From Massilia sp. MS-15 (GTDB lineage Bacteria > Pseudomonadota > Gammaproteobacteria > Burkholderiales > Burkholderiaceae_D), in assembly GCF_020176695.1 (NCBI RefSeq), contig NZ_JAIWIA010000013.1, positions 124,001-188,000 of the forward strand: 64,000 bases of DNA, given 5' to 3'. A model generated the notes under the pieces. It ran no database searches. It had not been told where the DNA came from and saw nothing but the letters and a program-made list of their open reading frames with translations. Below, one piece after another: positions 1-8,748 of the stretch. Positions within the stretch are counted from its first letter, which is position 1, and every line of letters starts with the position of its first letter. Both the position numbers and the translations under genes were made by a program.

Positions 1-267
1 GAACAGGTTGAAGGGCACCAGCACGCGGTCGCCCACTTTCAGGTTCTGCACGCCGGAGCCGACGTCCTCGACCACGCCGATGAACTCATGTCCGAAGGTA
101 TGGCCGACACGGGTGTCCGGCACCATGCCATGGTAGAGATGCAGGTCCGAACCGCAGATGCACGAACGGGTGACGCGCACGATGGCGTCGCCGGGATGCT
201 CGATGACAGGGTCGGGCTTGTGGTCGGCGCGGACACGATAGGGCCCGCGGTAATTCATTGCCAGCAT
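1..267 (-). CDS. Zinc-dependent alcohol dehydrogenase, N-terminal part (runs off the window)
   Basis: Only the first 89 residues are present; the gene continues beyond base 1. The reading frame shows the zinc-type medium-chain dehydrogenase N-terminus: CICGSDLHLYHG with the catalytic-zinc Cys near residue 40, then the GHEFIGVVEDVG segment with the zinc-ligand His-Glu pair. Such enzymes oxidise alcohols or formaldehyde-type substrates with NAD(P) in the cytoplasm. The start at 267 has an AGGAGG-type ribosome site just upstream; an in-frame ATG at 258 is the alternative. The residues seen fit the glutathione-independent formaldehyde dehydrogenase-like branch, but the substrate cannot be set from this fragment. 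Confidence 0.85.
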   Translation of the reverse strand, partial: MLAMNYRGPYRVRADHKPDPVIEHPGDAIVRVTRSCICGSDLHLYHGMVPDTRVGHTFGHEFIGVVEDVGSGVQNLKVGDRVLVPFNLF

Positions 268-457
268 AACTCCTCCTCGAAAGTCACATGAGTGTTTCAC
301 GACAGGATGTCACGGTGCCCGCCGCCCGGCGGGCCATGAGGATGCACGTTATGTCAAAACGCTAAGGATTGCGATACGCGCACGGAAACGAACGGGGCGT
401 TTCCACGCGCTTTCGGAGGTCGCCAGGGCTCGACGGGAGCTTGTCCTACACGGCGCG

Positions 458-1318
458 CTAGAGCTGGCGGGCCTCGAAGGTATTGCACTGCTCCACGCTG
501 CCGCTCTCCAGGCCGCGGCGGAACCAGCGCACCCGCTGCGCCGAGCTGCCATGGGTAAACGAATCCGGCACCACCGTCCCCTGCGACTGGCGCTGCAGCG
601 CATCGTCACCGATGGCGGTGGCCGCGGCCAGCGCGGCCTCGACGTCGCCAGGCTCGATCACCTGGCTGCGCTGGTGGGCCCAGATGCCGGCAAAGCAGTC
701 GGCCTGCAGCTCGAGCTGCACCGACAGGCGGTTGCCTTCGGTCTCGGACATGGCCTGCTGGGCGCGATGTACCTGGTCCGAAATGCCGAGCAGGTTCTGC
801 ACGTGGTGGCCGACCTCGTGTGCGATCACGTAGGCCTGGGCGAATTCGCCTTCCACCCTGAAGCGCTGCTCCATCAGGCGGAAGAAGCTGAGATCGATGT
901 ACACCTGGCGGTCCGCCGGGCAATAGAAGGGGCCGGTGGCGCTGCGCCCGGTGCCGCAGGCGGTGGGCGTCGCGCCTTCGAACAGCACCAGGCGCGCCGG
1001 CTGGTATTGCGCGCCCTGGCCGGAGAACAGCTGGGCCCAGGCATCCTCGGTCGAGCCTAGGGTCTTGCGGACGAACACCGATTGCTCATCGTTCGCCGGC
1101 GGCCCCGCAGGCTGGCGCTGCTGGACCGGCACCGCGCCGCCCCCACCCGAGAGCAGGGCCAGGATGGTGCCCGGATCGACCCCGAAGATCGCACCGCCGA
1201 CCAGGGCAATCACCAGGGTGCCGATGCCGACGCTGCGTCCGCCCAGCCCGCCGAATCCACCGCCGCCGCCGCGGCGGTCCTCCACATTCGTGCTTTCGCG
1301 TTCGCCTTCCCACTTCAT
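458..1318 (-). CDS. ypfJ: YpfJ-family neutral zinc metallopeptidase
   Basis: This 286-residue protein is a putative membrane-anchored zinc metallopeptidase of the YpfJ / KPN_02809 family. It has a short charged N-terminus, a Gly-rich linker (about residues 17-30), one membrane segment (about 30-56), and a C-terminal domain with the HEVGHH zinc motif at residues 167-172. The family is named from sequence; its substrates are unknown. The start at 1318 was chosen over the longer frame to 1351 because family members begin MKWEG-like and a GGGGAGGG ribosome site precedes it. A small charged gene ends 44 bases upstream on the same strand and may be co-transcribed. Confidence 0.9.
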   Translation of the reverse strand: MKWEGERESTNVEDRRGGGGGFGGLGGRSVGIGTLVIALVGGAIFGVDPGTILALLSGGGGAVPVQQRQPAGPPANDEQSVFVRKTLGSTEDAWAQLFSGQGAQYQPARLVLFEGATPTACGTGRSATGPFYCPADRQVYIDLSFFRLMEQRFRVEGEFAQAYVIAHEVGHHVQNLLGISDQVHRAQQAMSETEGNRLSVQLELQADCFAGIWAHQRSQVIEPGDVEAALAAATAIGDDALQRQSQGTVVPDSFTHGSSAQRVRWFRRGLESGSVEQCNTFEARQL

Positions 1319-1362
1319 GGCCTGCCCTCCCCGCCTGTCCTGTGTATGCAAATGCGGGCGGC

Positions 1363-1560
1363 TCAGCGTTCAGCACGCCGCTTCAGCCCGCCCGTATCGG
1401 CGCGCTCGCGCGCGTCCTTGAGCCGCAATTCTTCCTCGTGTGGCGCCAGCCCGGCGCGCGCCGCGTCGTGCTGGCTGCGCGCCTGGCGTTCGCGCGCCAG
1501 TTCACGTTCCAGCTGGCGCCGCGGCGTCGCCAGACCTTCATCGCTGTCCCTGTTTGCCAT
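1363..1560 (-). CDS. Small highly charged protein of unknown function
   Basis: A 65-residue reading frame starts at ATG 1560 behind a strong GGAGG ribosome site with five bases of spacing. The product is rich in Arg, Glu and Ala and looks like a single soluble helix (residues about 12-60, patterns such as RRQLERELARERQARSQ). No family is recognised. It lies just upstream of the ypfJ-type peptidase on the same strand, so the two may form an operon. The much longer frame that extends upstream to 3624 is a read-through shadow crossing other genes and has no start-site support. Function is unknown; the coding call rests on the ribosome site and spacing. Confidence 0.55.
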   Translation of the reverse strand: MANRDSDEGLATPRRQLERELARERQARSQHDAARAGLAPHEEELRLKDARERADTGGLKRRAER

Positions 1561-1731
1561 GCATCCTCCGACTTGTCGAACCGAGTATGGACGCCGGGGC
1601 GGCCGCACACTGTACGCATGCGCACACAGCACGGATATTCGACGCGAAATCGGCGACAAGCCGGGTGCATGGCAGGGAAATGGCAGCTGTACGGCAACTA
1701 TGTTCGCTGCCGCACAGCCACGCCGGGCCCG

Positions 1732-2685
1732 ATGGCGGATGCTGGCGGCATGACAAGCCACCATGCCCAAGCCCTGCTCGCCGTGGGCGCCTACCTGCGC
1801 GCCCACGACTACCGTTTCATGACGGTGACGCCGTCGACCCACCGCCGCATCAACCGGCGCCCGGGCAACGAGCGCGCGCGCGACCTGCGTGGCATCTTCG
1901 GCTGGAGCCGGCCCTTTGCCGCGGACGAGGTCGACCCCGATCTGCTGGCCCTGATGCGCGAAGCGCGCATCCTGGCGCAGGACGGCAGCCTGCTGCGCTC
2001 GACGCTGCGCGCTTCCAGCCTGGGCGACATGCTGGTGTTCCACTCGGCCTTTCCCACCGACGAGCATGACGCCGTGTTCTTCGGGCCGGACACCTACCGC
2101 TTCGTCGGTACCATGGGGCGTGCCTTTCCCTGGCTGGGCTCGGGGCCGGTACGGGCGCTCGACATCGGCTGCGGTGCCGGCGCCGGCGCGCTGGCGATCG
2201 CACGCCATTTCCCGCACGCCGAGGTGGTCGGCGCCGACATCAATACGCGGGCGCTGGCCCTGAGCGTGGTGAACGCGCGCCTGGCCGGCCTCGACAACCT
2301 GACCGTCCAGCACAGCGACCTGTTCGACAGCCTGGAAGGCGACTTCGACCTGATCGTCTCCAATCCGCCCTACGTGCTCGACCCGAGCGAACTGCCCTAC
2401 CGCCACGGCGGCGGCATGCGCGGCGCCGAGCTGTCGGTGCGCATCGTCAAGGAAAGCCTGGCGCACCTGCGCCGCGGCGGCAACCTGATGCTGTATACGG
2501 GGGTGGCGATCGCCGGCGCGCGCGACGATTTCCTGGAAAGCATCCGCCCCGAGCTGGAGCGGGTTTGCGACCACTGGACCTATGACGAGCTGGATCCGGA
2601 CATCTTCGGCGGGCAGCTGGGCGAACCCGGCTACGAAGACGCGGAGCGGATCGCGGCCGTCTGGCTGCACGCGATCAGGCGCTGA
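1732..2685 (+). CDS. Class I SAM-dependent methyltransferase (HemK/small-RNA-methylase type)
   Basis: The product of about 317 residues carries a Rossmann-like methyltransferase fold: motif I LDIGCGAGAGALA near residue 143, an acidic residue ending strand 2 (GADINTRAL) and the catalytic NPPY motif (SNPPYVLD) near residue 207. NPPY enzymes methylate amino or amide nitrogens in DNA, RNA or protein, such as the release-factor glutamine. The N-terminal 130 residues contain no motif I recognise. The start is uncertain: ATG 1732 and ATG 1750 are in frame and neither has a clear ribosome site. The 171-base gap upstream holds no recognised gene. The target is not deducible from sequence. Confidence 0.85.
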   Translation: MADAGGMTSHHAQALLAVGAYLRAHDYRFMTVTPSTHRRINRRPGNERARDLRGIFGWSRPFAADEVDPDLLALMREARILAQDGSLLRSTLRASSLGDMLVFHSAFPTDEHDAVFFGPDTYRFVGTMGRAFPWLGSGPVRALDIGCGAGAGALAIARHFPHAEVVGADINTRALALSVVNARLAGLDNLTVQHSDLFDSLEGDFDLIVSNPPYVLDPSELPYRHGGGMRGAELSVRIVKESLAHLRRGGNLMLYTGVAIAGARDDFLESIRPELERVCDHWTYDELDPDIFGGQLGEPGYEDAERIAAVWLHAIRR

Positions 2686-2705
2686 GCCGGCAACAGGGGG
2701 GCAAT

Positions 2706-3425
2706 TCAGGCGGCCAGCCGGTACAGCGCCGGGATCACCGCGTCCAGGCTGGCGACTTCGCAGCTGGGCCGTGCCCCCGTGTCGTTGGCGAGGCGGCCCG
2801 GATTGAACCAGCAGCTGTCGATGCCGAAGCGGTTCGCGCCGAGGATGTCGGCGTCGAGCCGGTCGCCGACGATGACCGTCTCGTGCCGCGCGAACGCGCG
2901 CGCCATGCGCACCGAGTAGTCGAAGAAGCGGCTGTCGGGCTTGGCGTGGCCGCAGGCTTCCGAGGTCGCCACGAAGGCGATGTACTCGCCCAGTCCTGAA
3001 CTGGCGATGCGCCGGTGCTGAATATGGTGCACGCCATTCGTGATGATCCCGATTTCGCCGATCGCGCTCAGGCTGGCGCACAGCTGGCGCGCGCCATCGA
3101 CCAGCACGACCGTATCGGACAGAGCTTCGAGGTAGGACGCGCTGGCCGCTTCCGGATCGAGATCGAGGCCGTTCAGGGCGAAGGTCTGGCGGAAGCGCTC
3201 GACCTTCAGCACGTCCTTGGAGACGGTGCCGGCTTCGAAGGCCCGCCACAGGGCCAGGTTGATGGCCTGGTACTGCTGGAACAGGGCGTCCACGTTGCCA
3301 TCGAGGCCGAGCGCGCGCATGGTGCGCGCGAAGGACAACTGCTCTGAGGCCCTGAAATCGAGCAGCGTATCGTCCAGGTCGAACAGGAATAAGCTGTGTC
3401 TCACCGCGTCCATCTCTTGATGCAT
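2706..3425 (-). CDS. HAD-superfamily phosphatase, YjjG-like (nucleotidase type)
   Basis: A HAD hydrolase of about 239 residues. Motif I is DLDDTLLDF near residue 12 (nucleophile Asp and acid/base Asp), motif II is the Thr in IGIITNGV, and the C-terminal motif IV reads VIVGDRLDADILGA. The cap insertion after motif I is of the C1 helical type. Layout and length match YjjG/YfnB pyrimidine 5'-nucleotidases, which dephosphorylate nucleoside monophosphates and help clear non-canonical nucleotides. The start at 3425 gives the usual short leader before motif I; 3413 is an in-frame alternative. It is convergent with the upstream methyltransferase gene, with stops 20 bases apart. Confidence 0.88.
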   Translation of the reverse strand: MHQEMDAVRHSLFLFDLDDTLLDFRASEQLSFARTMRALGLDGNVDALFQQYQAINLALWRAFEAGTVSKDVLKVERFRQTFALNGLDLDPEAASASYLEALSDTVVLVDGARQLCASLSAIGEIGIITNGVHHIQHRRIASSGLGEYIAFVATSEACGHAKPDSRFFDYSVRMARAFARHETVIVGDRLDADILGANRFGIDSCWFNPGRLANDTGARPSCEVASLDAVIPALYRLAA

Positions 3426-3610
3426 GACCGGACATCTTAGCATGGGCACCCCGCCTTCCCTTCGACGCGGCCATGGGCGGGACCGTTGCGCGCGCGCCAA
3501 ACGGATACAGTTGGATACATCTGCGCGCACCATTTGTCTTGCATGGCGCCGGCGTTGGCGGGAAGATGGCTTGGCCGGCTGGAGCCAGGGCCGGCGAAAG
3601 GGAGCATGCC

Positions 3611-4813
3611 ATGCAGGGATTCATGTTTGCGACCGGGATCGAGGGCAGCTATCCGGTGGTCACCGGTGGCGATGGCGGCGCCCTGCGCATCGACGAGATG
3701 GAAAAGACCGGCCACTACCGCCACTGGAAGGAAGACCTGGCCCTGGTCAGCGCGCTCGGGATCGACGCGCTGCGCTACGGCCCGCCCTACTACCGGGTGC
3801 ACCTGGGCCCGGGCCGCTACGACTGGGACTTCACCGACGAGGTCTTCGCCGACATCCGCGCGCGCGGCATCAAGCCGATCGTCGACCTGTGCCACTTTGG
3901 GCTGCCCGACTGGCTGGGCAACTTCCAGAATCCGGAGTTCGTGCCCTTCTTCACCGAGTACGCGGCCGCGTTCGCGAAACGCTATCCCTGGGTCGACCTG
4001 TACACGCCGATCAACGAGATCTACATCACCGCCAAGTTCTCGGCCCACGAGGGTCTGTGGAACGAGCGCCTGCGCTCTGACCGCGCCTTCGTCAACGCGA
4101 TCCGCCACCTGGCGCGCGCCAACATCCTGGCGACCGAGGCGATCATGATGGTGCGGCCGGACGCCAAGTTCATCCAGAGCGAATCGTCGGAGTACTTCCA
4201 CCCGTCTGGCCCGGACGCGATGGAGATGGCGCGCCACATGAACGAATTGCGCTTCCTGGCGCTCGACCTCACCTATGGCCACGATGTCAGCGGCCGCATG
4301 TACGAATACCTGTTCGACCACGGCATGACGCGCAAGGACTACCACTTCTTCCTCAACCGCAGCGTCAAGCCGGTGTGCATCATGGGGAATGACTACTACG
4401 CGACCAACGAGCATGTGATCCATCCGGACGGCAGTACCAGCTCCTGCGAGCTGTTCGGCTACTACGTGATCACCCAGCAGTACTACCACCGCTACCGGAT
4501 CCCGGTGATGCATACCGAGACCAACAACCGCGACGCAGGCGCCGGGTCGAAGGATGCGCGCGCCTGGCTCGACAAGCAGTGGTCGAACCTGGTGCGCCTG
4601 AAGACGGACGGCGTGCCGATCCTCGGCTTTACCTGGTACAGCCTGATCGACCAGGTGGATTGGGACAGCGCGCTCACCGAGAATGCCGGTACGGTCAACG
4701 AATACGGCCTGTGCGACCTGGAGCGGCGGGTGCGGCCGGTAGGAGAAGCGTATCGTCAGCTGATCGAGACCTGGCGGCCGAGGGTGGGGAACGATTTTAT
4801 CTTTCTGCGCTAG
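3611..4813 (+). CDS. Glycoside hydrolase family 1 protein (beta-glucosidase-like)
   Basis: This 400-residue protein is a GH1-type (beta/alpha)8 glycosidase. The acid/base site is TPINEIY with Asn135-Glu136 after strand 4, and the probable nucleophile is Glu303 in VMHTETNN after strand 7; TWYSLIDQVDW resembles the GH1 tail that shapes the sugar site. It is shorter than typical GH1 enzymes (about 450), and the nucleophile context differs from the usual ITENG, so the substrate may be unusual. No signal peptide is seen, so it is probably cytoplasmic. ATG 3611 follows AGGGAG at seven bases. It stands alone, with no sugar transporter or regulator nearby. Known relatives act on beta-glycosides, but the natural substrate is unknown. 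Confidence 0.85.
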   Translation: MQGFMFATGIEGSYPVVTGGDGGALRIDEMEKTGHYRHWKEDLALVSALGIDALRYGPPYYRVHLGPGRYDWDFTDEVFADIRARGIKPIVDLCHFGLPDWLGNFQNPEFVPFFTEYAAAFAKRYPWVDLYTPINEIYITAKFSAHEGLWNERLRSDRAFVNAIRHLARANILATEAIMMVRPDAKFIQSESSEYFHPSGPDAMEMARHMNELRFLALDLTYGHDVSGRMYEYLFDHGMTRKDYHFFLNRSVKPVCIMGNDYYATNEHVIHPDGSTSSCELFGYYVITQQYYHRYRIPVMHTETNNRDAGAGSKDARAWLDKQWSNLVRLKTDGVPILGFTWYSLIDQVDWDSALTENAGTVNEYGLCDLERRVRPVGEAYRQLIETWRPRVGNDFIFLR

Positions 4814-4894
4814 CCGCTGCCAGGGCTTCGCTGAATAGCGAAAAGGGCTCCCGAGGGAGTAATGACGTTCAATTAAGCAGTGCTGGGAGTATTT

Positions 4895-4948
4895 GTAGGG
4901 TGGGCGGGGGAATCTAGTCCAGTGGACTAGATTCCCGCCCACGCGGTC
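4895..4948 (+). repeat. REP-like palindrome, copy 1
   Basis: The outer arms GTAGGGTGGGCGGG and CCCGCCCACGCGGTC form the dispersed palindrome also present at 4996-5027, 10785-10817 and 44557-44590. This copy holds an extra perfect stem (AATCTAGTCC / GGACTAGATT) in its loop. Confidence 0.75.
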
Positions 4949-4995
4949 AAGCAGCTGCGAAATCATCGCGTACGGCTTTCCATCGGCTAACTATC

Positions 4996-5027
4996 ACCGC
5001 GTGGGCGGCGTAGCCGCCCACCCTACG
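4996..5027 (-). repeat. REP-like palindrome, copy 2
   Basis: This is the same palindrome in inverted orientation (ACCGCGTGGGCGGC then GCCGCCCACCCTAC), with a four-base loop region. It lies 47 bases from copy 1 within the nested inverted repeat. Confidence 0.75.
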
Positions 5028-5076
5028 CCCCCCTTAACTGAACGGCATTACTCCCGAGGGAGCCCTTTCTATTTAC

Positions 5077-5097
5077 TGGCGGAGAGGGTGGGATTCG
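5077..5097 (-). repeat. tRNA-Ser 3'-end fragment, without the rest of the gene
   Basis: Twenty-one bases identical to the last 21 bases of tRNA-Ser(CGA), including the CCA-encoding end and acceptor strand, followed by unrelated sequence where the T-loop should continue. The same fragment recurs at 5523-5543. It is part of a repeated cassette containing the hairpins GTGCGCA-N4-TGCGCAC and GAGCGCCCC-N3-GGGGCGCTC. Confidence 0.8.
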
Positions 5098-5101
5098 CCC
5101 A

Positions 5102-5193
5102 CATCCCGCGGGCCGCCCTTGCGCAAGTATGCGCACGGCTTCGCATCCCACGAGAGCGCCCCGCAGGGGGCGCTCTCCTCACCGCCCGAAAAC
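5102..5193. repeat. Hairpin-rich cassette, copy A
   Basis: About 90 bases containing a TGCGCA-type hairpin around 5121-5137 and the stem GAGCGCCCC / GGGGCGCTC around 5153-5174. Near-identical copies lie at about 5398-5493 and 5546-5638. No open reading frame is supported; the short frames here repeat in every copy and have no ribosome sites. Confidence 0.7.
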
Positions 5194-5216
5194 AAAAAGG
5201 ACTCCCGAGGGAGCCC
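5194..5216 (-). terminator. Terminator for tRNA-Ser copy 1
   Basis: On the minus strand, directly after the tRNA, an eight-base imperfect stem (GGGCTCCC with GGGAGTCC, one G-T pair) is followed by TTTTT. An identical hairpin follows the second tRNA. The A-rich stem flanks suggest it may work in both directions. Confidence 0.7.
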
Positions 5217-5226
5217 TTTTTATTTA

Positions 5227-5317
<91 letters not shown>

Positions 5318-5397
5318 TGATTCGGTGCTGCGCGGTCGCGTAAGCGAGGCCGCATTATAGCGGGTGTTTTTGGTTTGGGAAAGGTGAAACTTCGTCC

Positions 5398-5493
5398 ATC
5401 CCGCCGACCGCCCGTGCGCAAGTATGCGCACGCCTTCGCATCCCACGCGAGCGCCCCGCAGGGGGCGCTCTCCTCACCGCCCGAAAACAAAAA
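5398..5493. repeat. Hairpin-rich cassette, copy B
   Basis: A second copy of the cassette, lying between the two tRNA genes and upstream (in the minus sense) of tRNA copy 1. It has both internal hairpins but lacks the tRNA 3'-end fragment at its left side, where a promoter-like leader of tRNA copy 1 lies instead. Confidence 0.7.
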
Positions 5494-5517
5494 GGACTCC
5501 CGAGGGAGCCCTTTTTA

Positions 5518-5638
5518 TTTACTGGCGGAGAGGGTGGGATTCGCCCACATCCCGCCGGCCGCCCGTGCGCAAGTATGCGCACGGCTTCGCATCCCACGCG
5601 AGCGCCCCGCAGGGGGCGCTCTCCTCTCCGCCAGTAAA
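5518..5638. repeat. 121-bp element with 15-bp terminal inverted repeats matching the tRNA-Ser end
   Basis: The left end (5518-5532, TTTACTGGCGGAGAG) is the 3' terminus of the tRNA-Ser gene plus flank. The right end (5624-5638, CTCTCCGCCAGTAAA) is its exact reverse complement. Inside lie three more hairpins, including GTGGG-ATTCG-CCCAC, GTGCGCA-AGTA-TGCGCAC and GAGCGCCCC-GCA-GGGGCGCTC. In the other two cassettes the right repeat has decayed. No protein is encoded. Confidence 0.75.
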
Positions 5639-5639
5639 C

Positions 5640-5662
5640 AAAAAGGACTCCCGAGGGAGCCC
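5640..5662 (-). terminator. Terminator for tRNA-Ser copy 2
   Basis: The hairpin is the same as at 5194-5216, followed on the minus strand by TTTTT. It begins ten bases past the tRNA 3' end. Confidence 0.7.
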
Positions 5663-5671
5663 TTTTATTTA

Positions 5672-5762
<91 letters not shown>

Positions 5763-5857
5763 TAAATCGGTGTTGCGGTCGCTGCAAGAGACACGCATTA
5801 TAGCGATGCTCTTGCAAAAACGGAAGAGCAAACATTCTTCCCGACCGCAAAAATTTT

Positions 5858-7276
<1,419 letters not shown>

Positions 7277-7323
7277 TCAGCTCCGGTCGGCGCTCCGGGG
7301 CCGCCTTCCTGTTGCAGGCCTGC

Positions 7324-7521
7324 TTACTGCAGACCTGCCTTCTCGGCCACGCTCAGGCGCGGCGCCTTGACCACGACCACGTGGACGGTCGAGTCGACCA
7401 TGACCGCCGAAGAGGCCTGCAGGATCTCGACAGGGCGCGCGGCGGCGCTGGCGTAGCTGGCGACCAGGCCCAGTGCGGCGGCGGCGAGGAAGATGGCTTC
7501 GAAGTTTTTACGGATGTTCAT
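7324..7521 (-). CDS. Small exported protein of unknown function
   Basis: A 65-residue product with a clear signal peptide (MNIRKNF, hydrophobic stretch, cut after ASA near residue 27) and a short mature part of about 38 residues rich in Val. The AAGGAG ribosome site lies six bases before ATG 7521. I do not recognise a family; it resembles the small periplasmic proteins often seen in this group of bacteria. It lies between serS and a membrane protein gene on the same strand with gaps of more than 170 bases on each side, so it is probably its own unit. Confidence 0.6.
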   Translation of the reverse strand: MNIRKNFEAIFLAAAALGLVASYASAAARPVEILQASSAVMVDSTVHVVVVKAPRLSVAEKAGLQ

Positions 7522-7711
7522 GGTGTGCTCCTTGGGCTCAAAAGTGATTCGGTATGATTGAACTTTACCGATCGCCAGGAGCTGTCGCCATCGGGATGCG
7601 ACGAAGCGCGAAAAACGCGGGCCAGAATGCGCGAAGCACGGACCGGACGCAGATCAAAGCAGGTTCGGCGACGTTTGGCGACGAACCGTGCACCGCGCAC
7701 TGCCGAACGCG

Positions 7712-8245
7712 CTACGGGCGGCGCAGGAGCAGCAGCAGCTTGGCGCTGTACAGCACGATCAGCGTGCCCACCAGGTCGCCGCTGGCCATGACCAGGAAGC
7801 TGTCGAGCAGGCCCTCGCGCTGGCCGCGCAGCGCGAACCAGAGGTGGTGCAGCGCCGGGCTGGCGAGCGAGAAGGCGAGCGCGCAGCCGAGCAGGCGCCA
7901 CGGGCCCAGCCCGGTGAGCGAGGCATCGATGCGTCCCGCCACCAGCATCCGGTAGGTCAGGTAGGGCGCCAGCGCGGCCAGGATGCCGCCGATGAAGGAG
8001 CGGATCGGATCGTCGGGGAAGAAGTAGAAGAAGCAGATCAGCCAGGACGCGGCGAGGATGCCGAGCGCGCCCGCTTCCGCGAACAGCAGCGTGCACAGCA
8101 GGCGCACGCCGGCCGGCAGGTAGACCCAGCTGATCCCGCGCGCGAATTCGAAGCTGGAGAACAGCAGCTCGTTCAACGCGATCGCACCCAGGAACAATAG
8201 TGCCGTGCCGGCGCCGGCGGCGAACTTCCACTGCATATCAGACAT
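7712..8245 (-). CDS. Integral membrane protein, MASE1-like
   Basis: A 177-residue protein with five or six hydrophobic segments spread through its length (about residues 9-30, 42-75, 80-100, 115-135 and 145-172) and no soluble domain. The pattern of YLPAGVRLL and loops such as FFPDDPIRSF recalls the membrane half of MASE1-type sensors, here without an attached kinase or GGDEF domain. It may be a stand-alone membrane domain; function is unknown. ATG 8245 is the first start of the frame. The 190 bases downstream, up to the small exported protein, contain no recognised feature. Confidence 0.65.
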   Translation of the reverse strand: MSDMQWKFAAGAGTALLFLGAIALNELLFSSFEFARGISWVYLPAGVRLLCTLLFAEAGALGILAASWLICFFYFFPDDPIRSFIGGILAALAPYLTYRMLVAGRIDASLTGLGPWRLLGCALAFSLASPALHHLWFALRGQREGLLDSFLVMASGDLVGTLIVLYSAKLLLLLRRP

Positions 8246-8391
8246 GACTTCGGACGCGAGGTAGGATAAGCTTTGCTCTTCAGTGCACGATCATATCAGC
8301 GAATGCCACACCATCCAGAACATTCCGACCTGACCAACCCGGGCCCGGCGCGCCAGCCGGGGATGCGTCCCGCGGCAGGAAGCGCGACAGC

Positions 8392-8748
8392 ATGAGCAAG
8401 TCCAGCCGCCCGGCCGACATCTACCTGCGCTTCCTGAACCTGCTCGATGCGCTGCGCGCCCTGCCCGCGCTGCCGCCGCTCGACCCGCTCGAGGAACGCA
8501 TCCTGGCCGTGGTCGGACGCGCGCGCCAGCTGGAAGAGCGCCTCAGCGTGCGCGACCTGATGGCGCAGGAAGGCCTGGGTGCGCCGGCCACCGTCCATAC
8601 CCGCATCAAGTCGATGCGCAGCAAGGGCTGGCTGGTGCTGGCCGATACCGAGGACAGCCGCCGCAAGCAGGTCGACCTGACGCCGGCGGCCCTCGCCTAC
8701 TTCGACCAGGTGTCGGGGCTGATGCTCAAAGCCACCGAGGGCAGCTAG
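8392..8748 (+). CDS. MarR-like winged-helix transcriptional regulator
   Basis: A 118-residue protein. After an N-terminal dimer helix it has a winged-helix DNA-binding region: LSVRDLMAQ, then the recognition helix region APATVHTRIKSMRSKGWL, and a wing around DTEDSRRKQVDLTP, which is the typical MarR wing motif. Such proteins bind operator DNA as dimers and often respond to small phenolic ligands. The gene converges with rarA, overlapping its stop by four bases, so it probably controls genes elsewhere or itself. GGAAG precedes ATG 8392. No ligand can be named. Confidence 0.75.
   Translation: MSKSSRPADIYLRFLNLLDALRALPALPPLDPLEERILAVVGRARQLEERLSVRDLMAQEGLGAPATVHTRIKSMRSKGWLVLADTEDSRRKQVDLTPAALAYFDQVSGLMLKATEGS

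Larger units (their letters stand above)
4841..5069. repeat. Nested imperfect inverted-repeat element
   Basis: A 37-base arm at 4841-4877 is repeated in inverted orientation at 5033-5069 with three mismatches by eye. Each arm carries the hairpin GGCTCCCGAGGGAG that also ends the tRNA-Ser units further right. Between the arms lie two REP-like palindromes in opposite orientation (4895-4948 and 4996-5027) and an inner 10-bp perfect stem (4911-4920 with 4924-4933). There is no open reading frame with a credible start. The form resembles a non-autonomous palindromic element (MITE or composite REP), but no transposase is present. Confidence 0.7.

Noticed and set aside
1363..3624. A 753-residue minus-strand open frame
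   Set aside because: It spans two real genes in other frames; its composition is Arg/Pro/Ala biased and it has no domain or start site. Only its last 65 codons have a ribosome site and are kept.
5077..5097. tRNA 3'-end fragments considered as attachment sites of an integrated island
   Set aside because: No integrase or foreign gene cargo lies between the copies; the block is under 700 bases and repeats itself.
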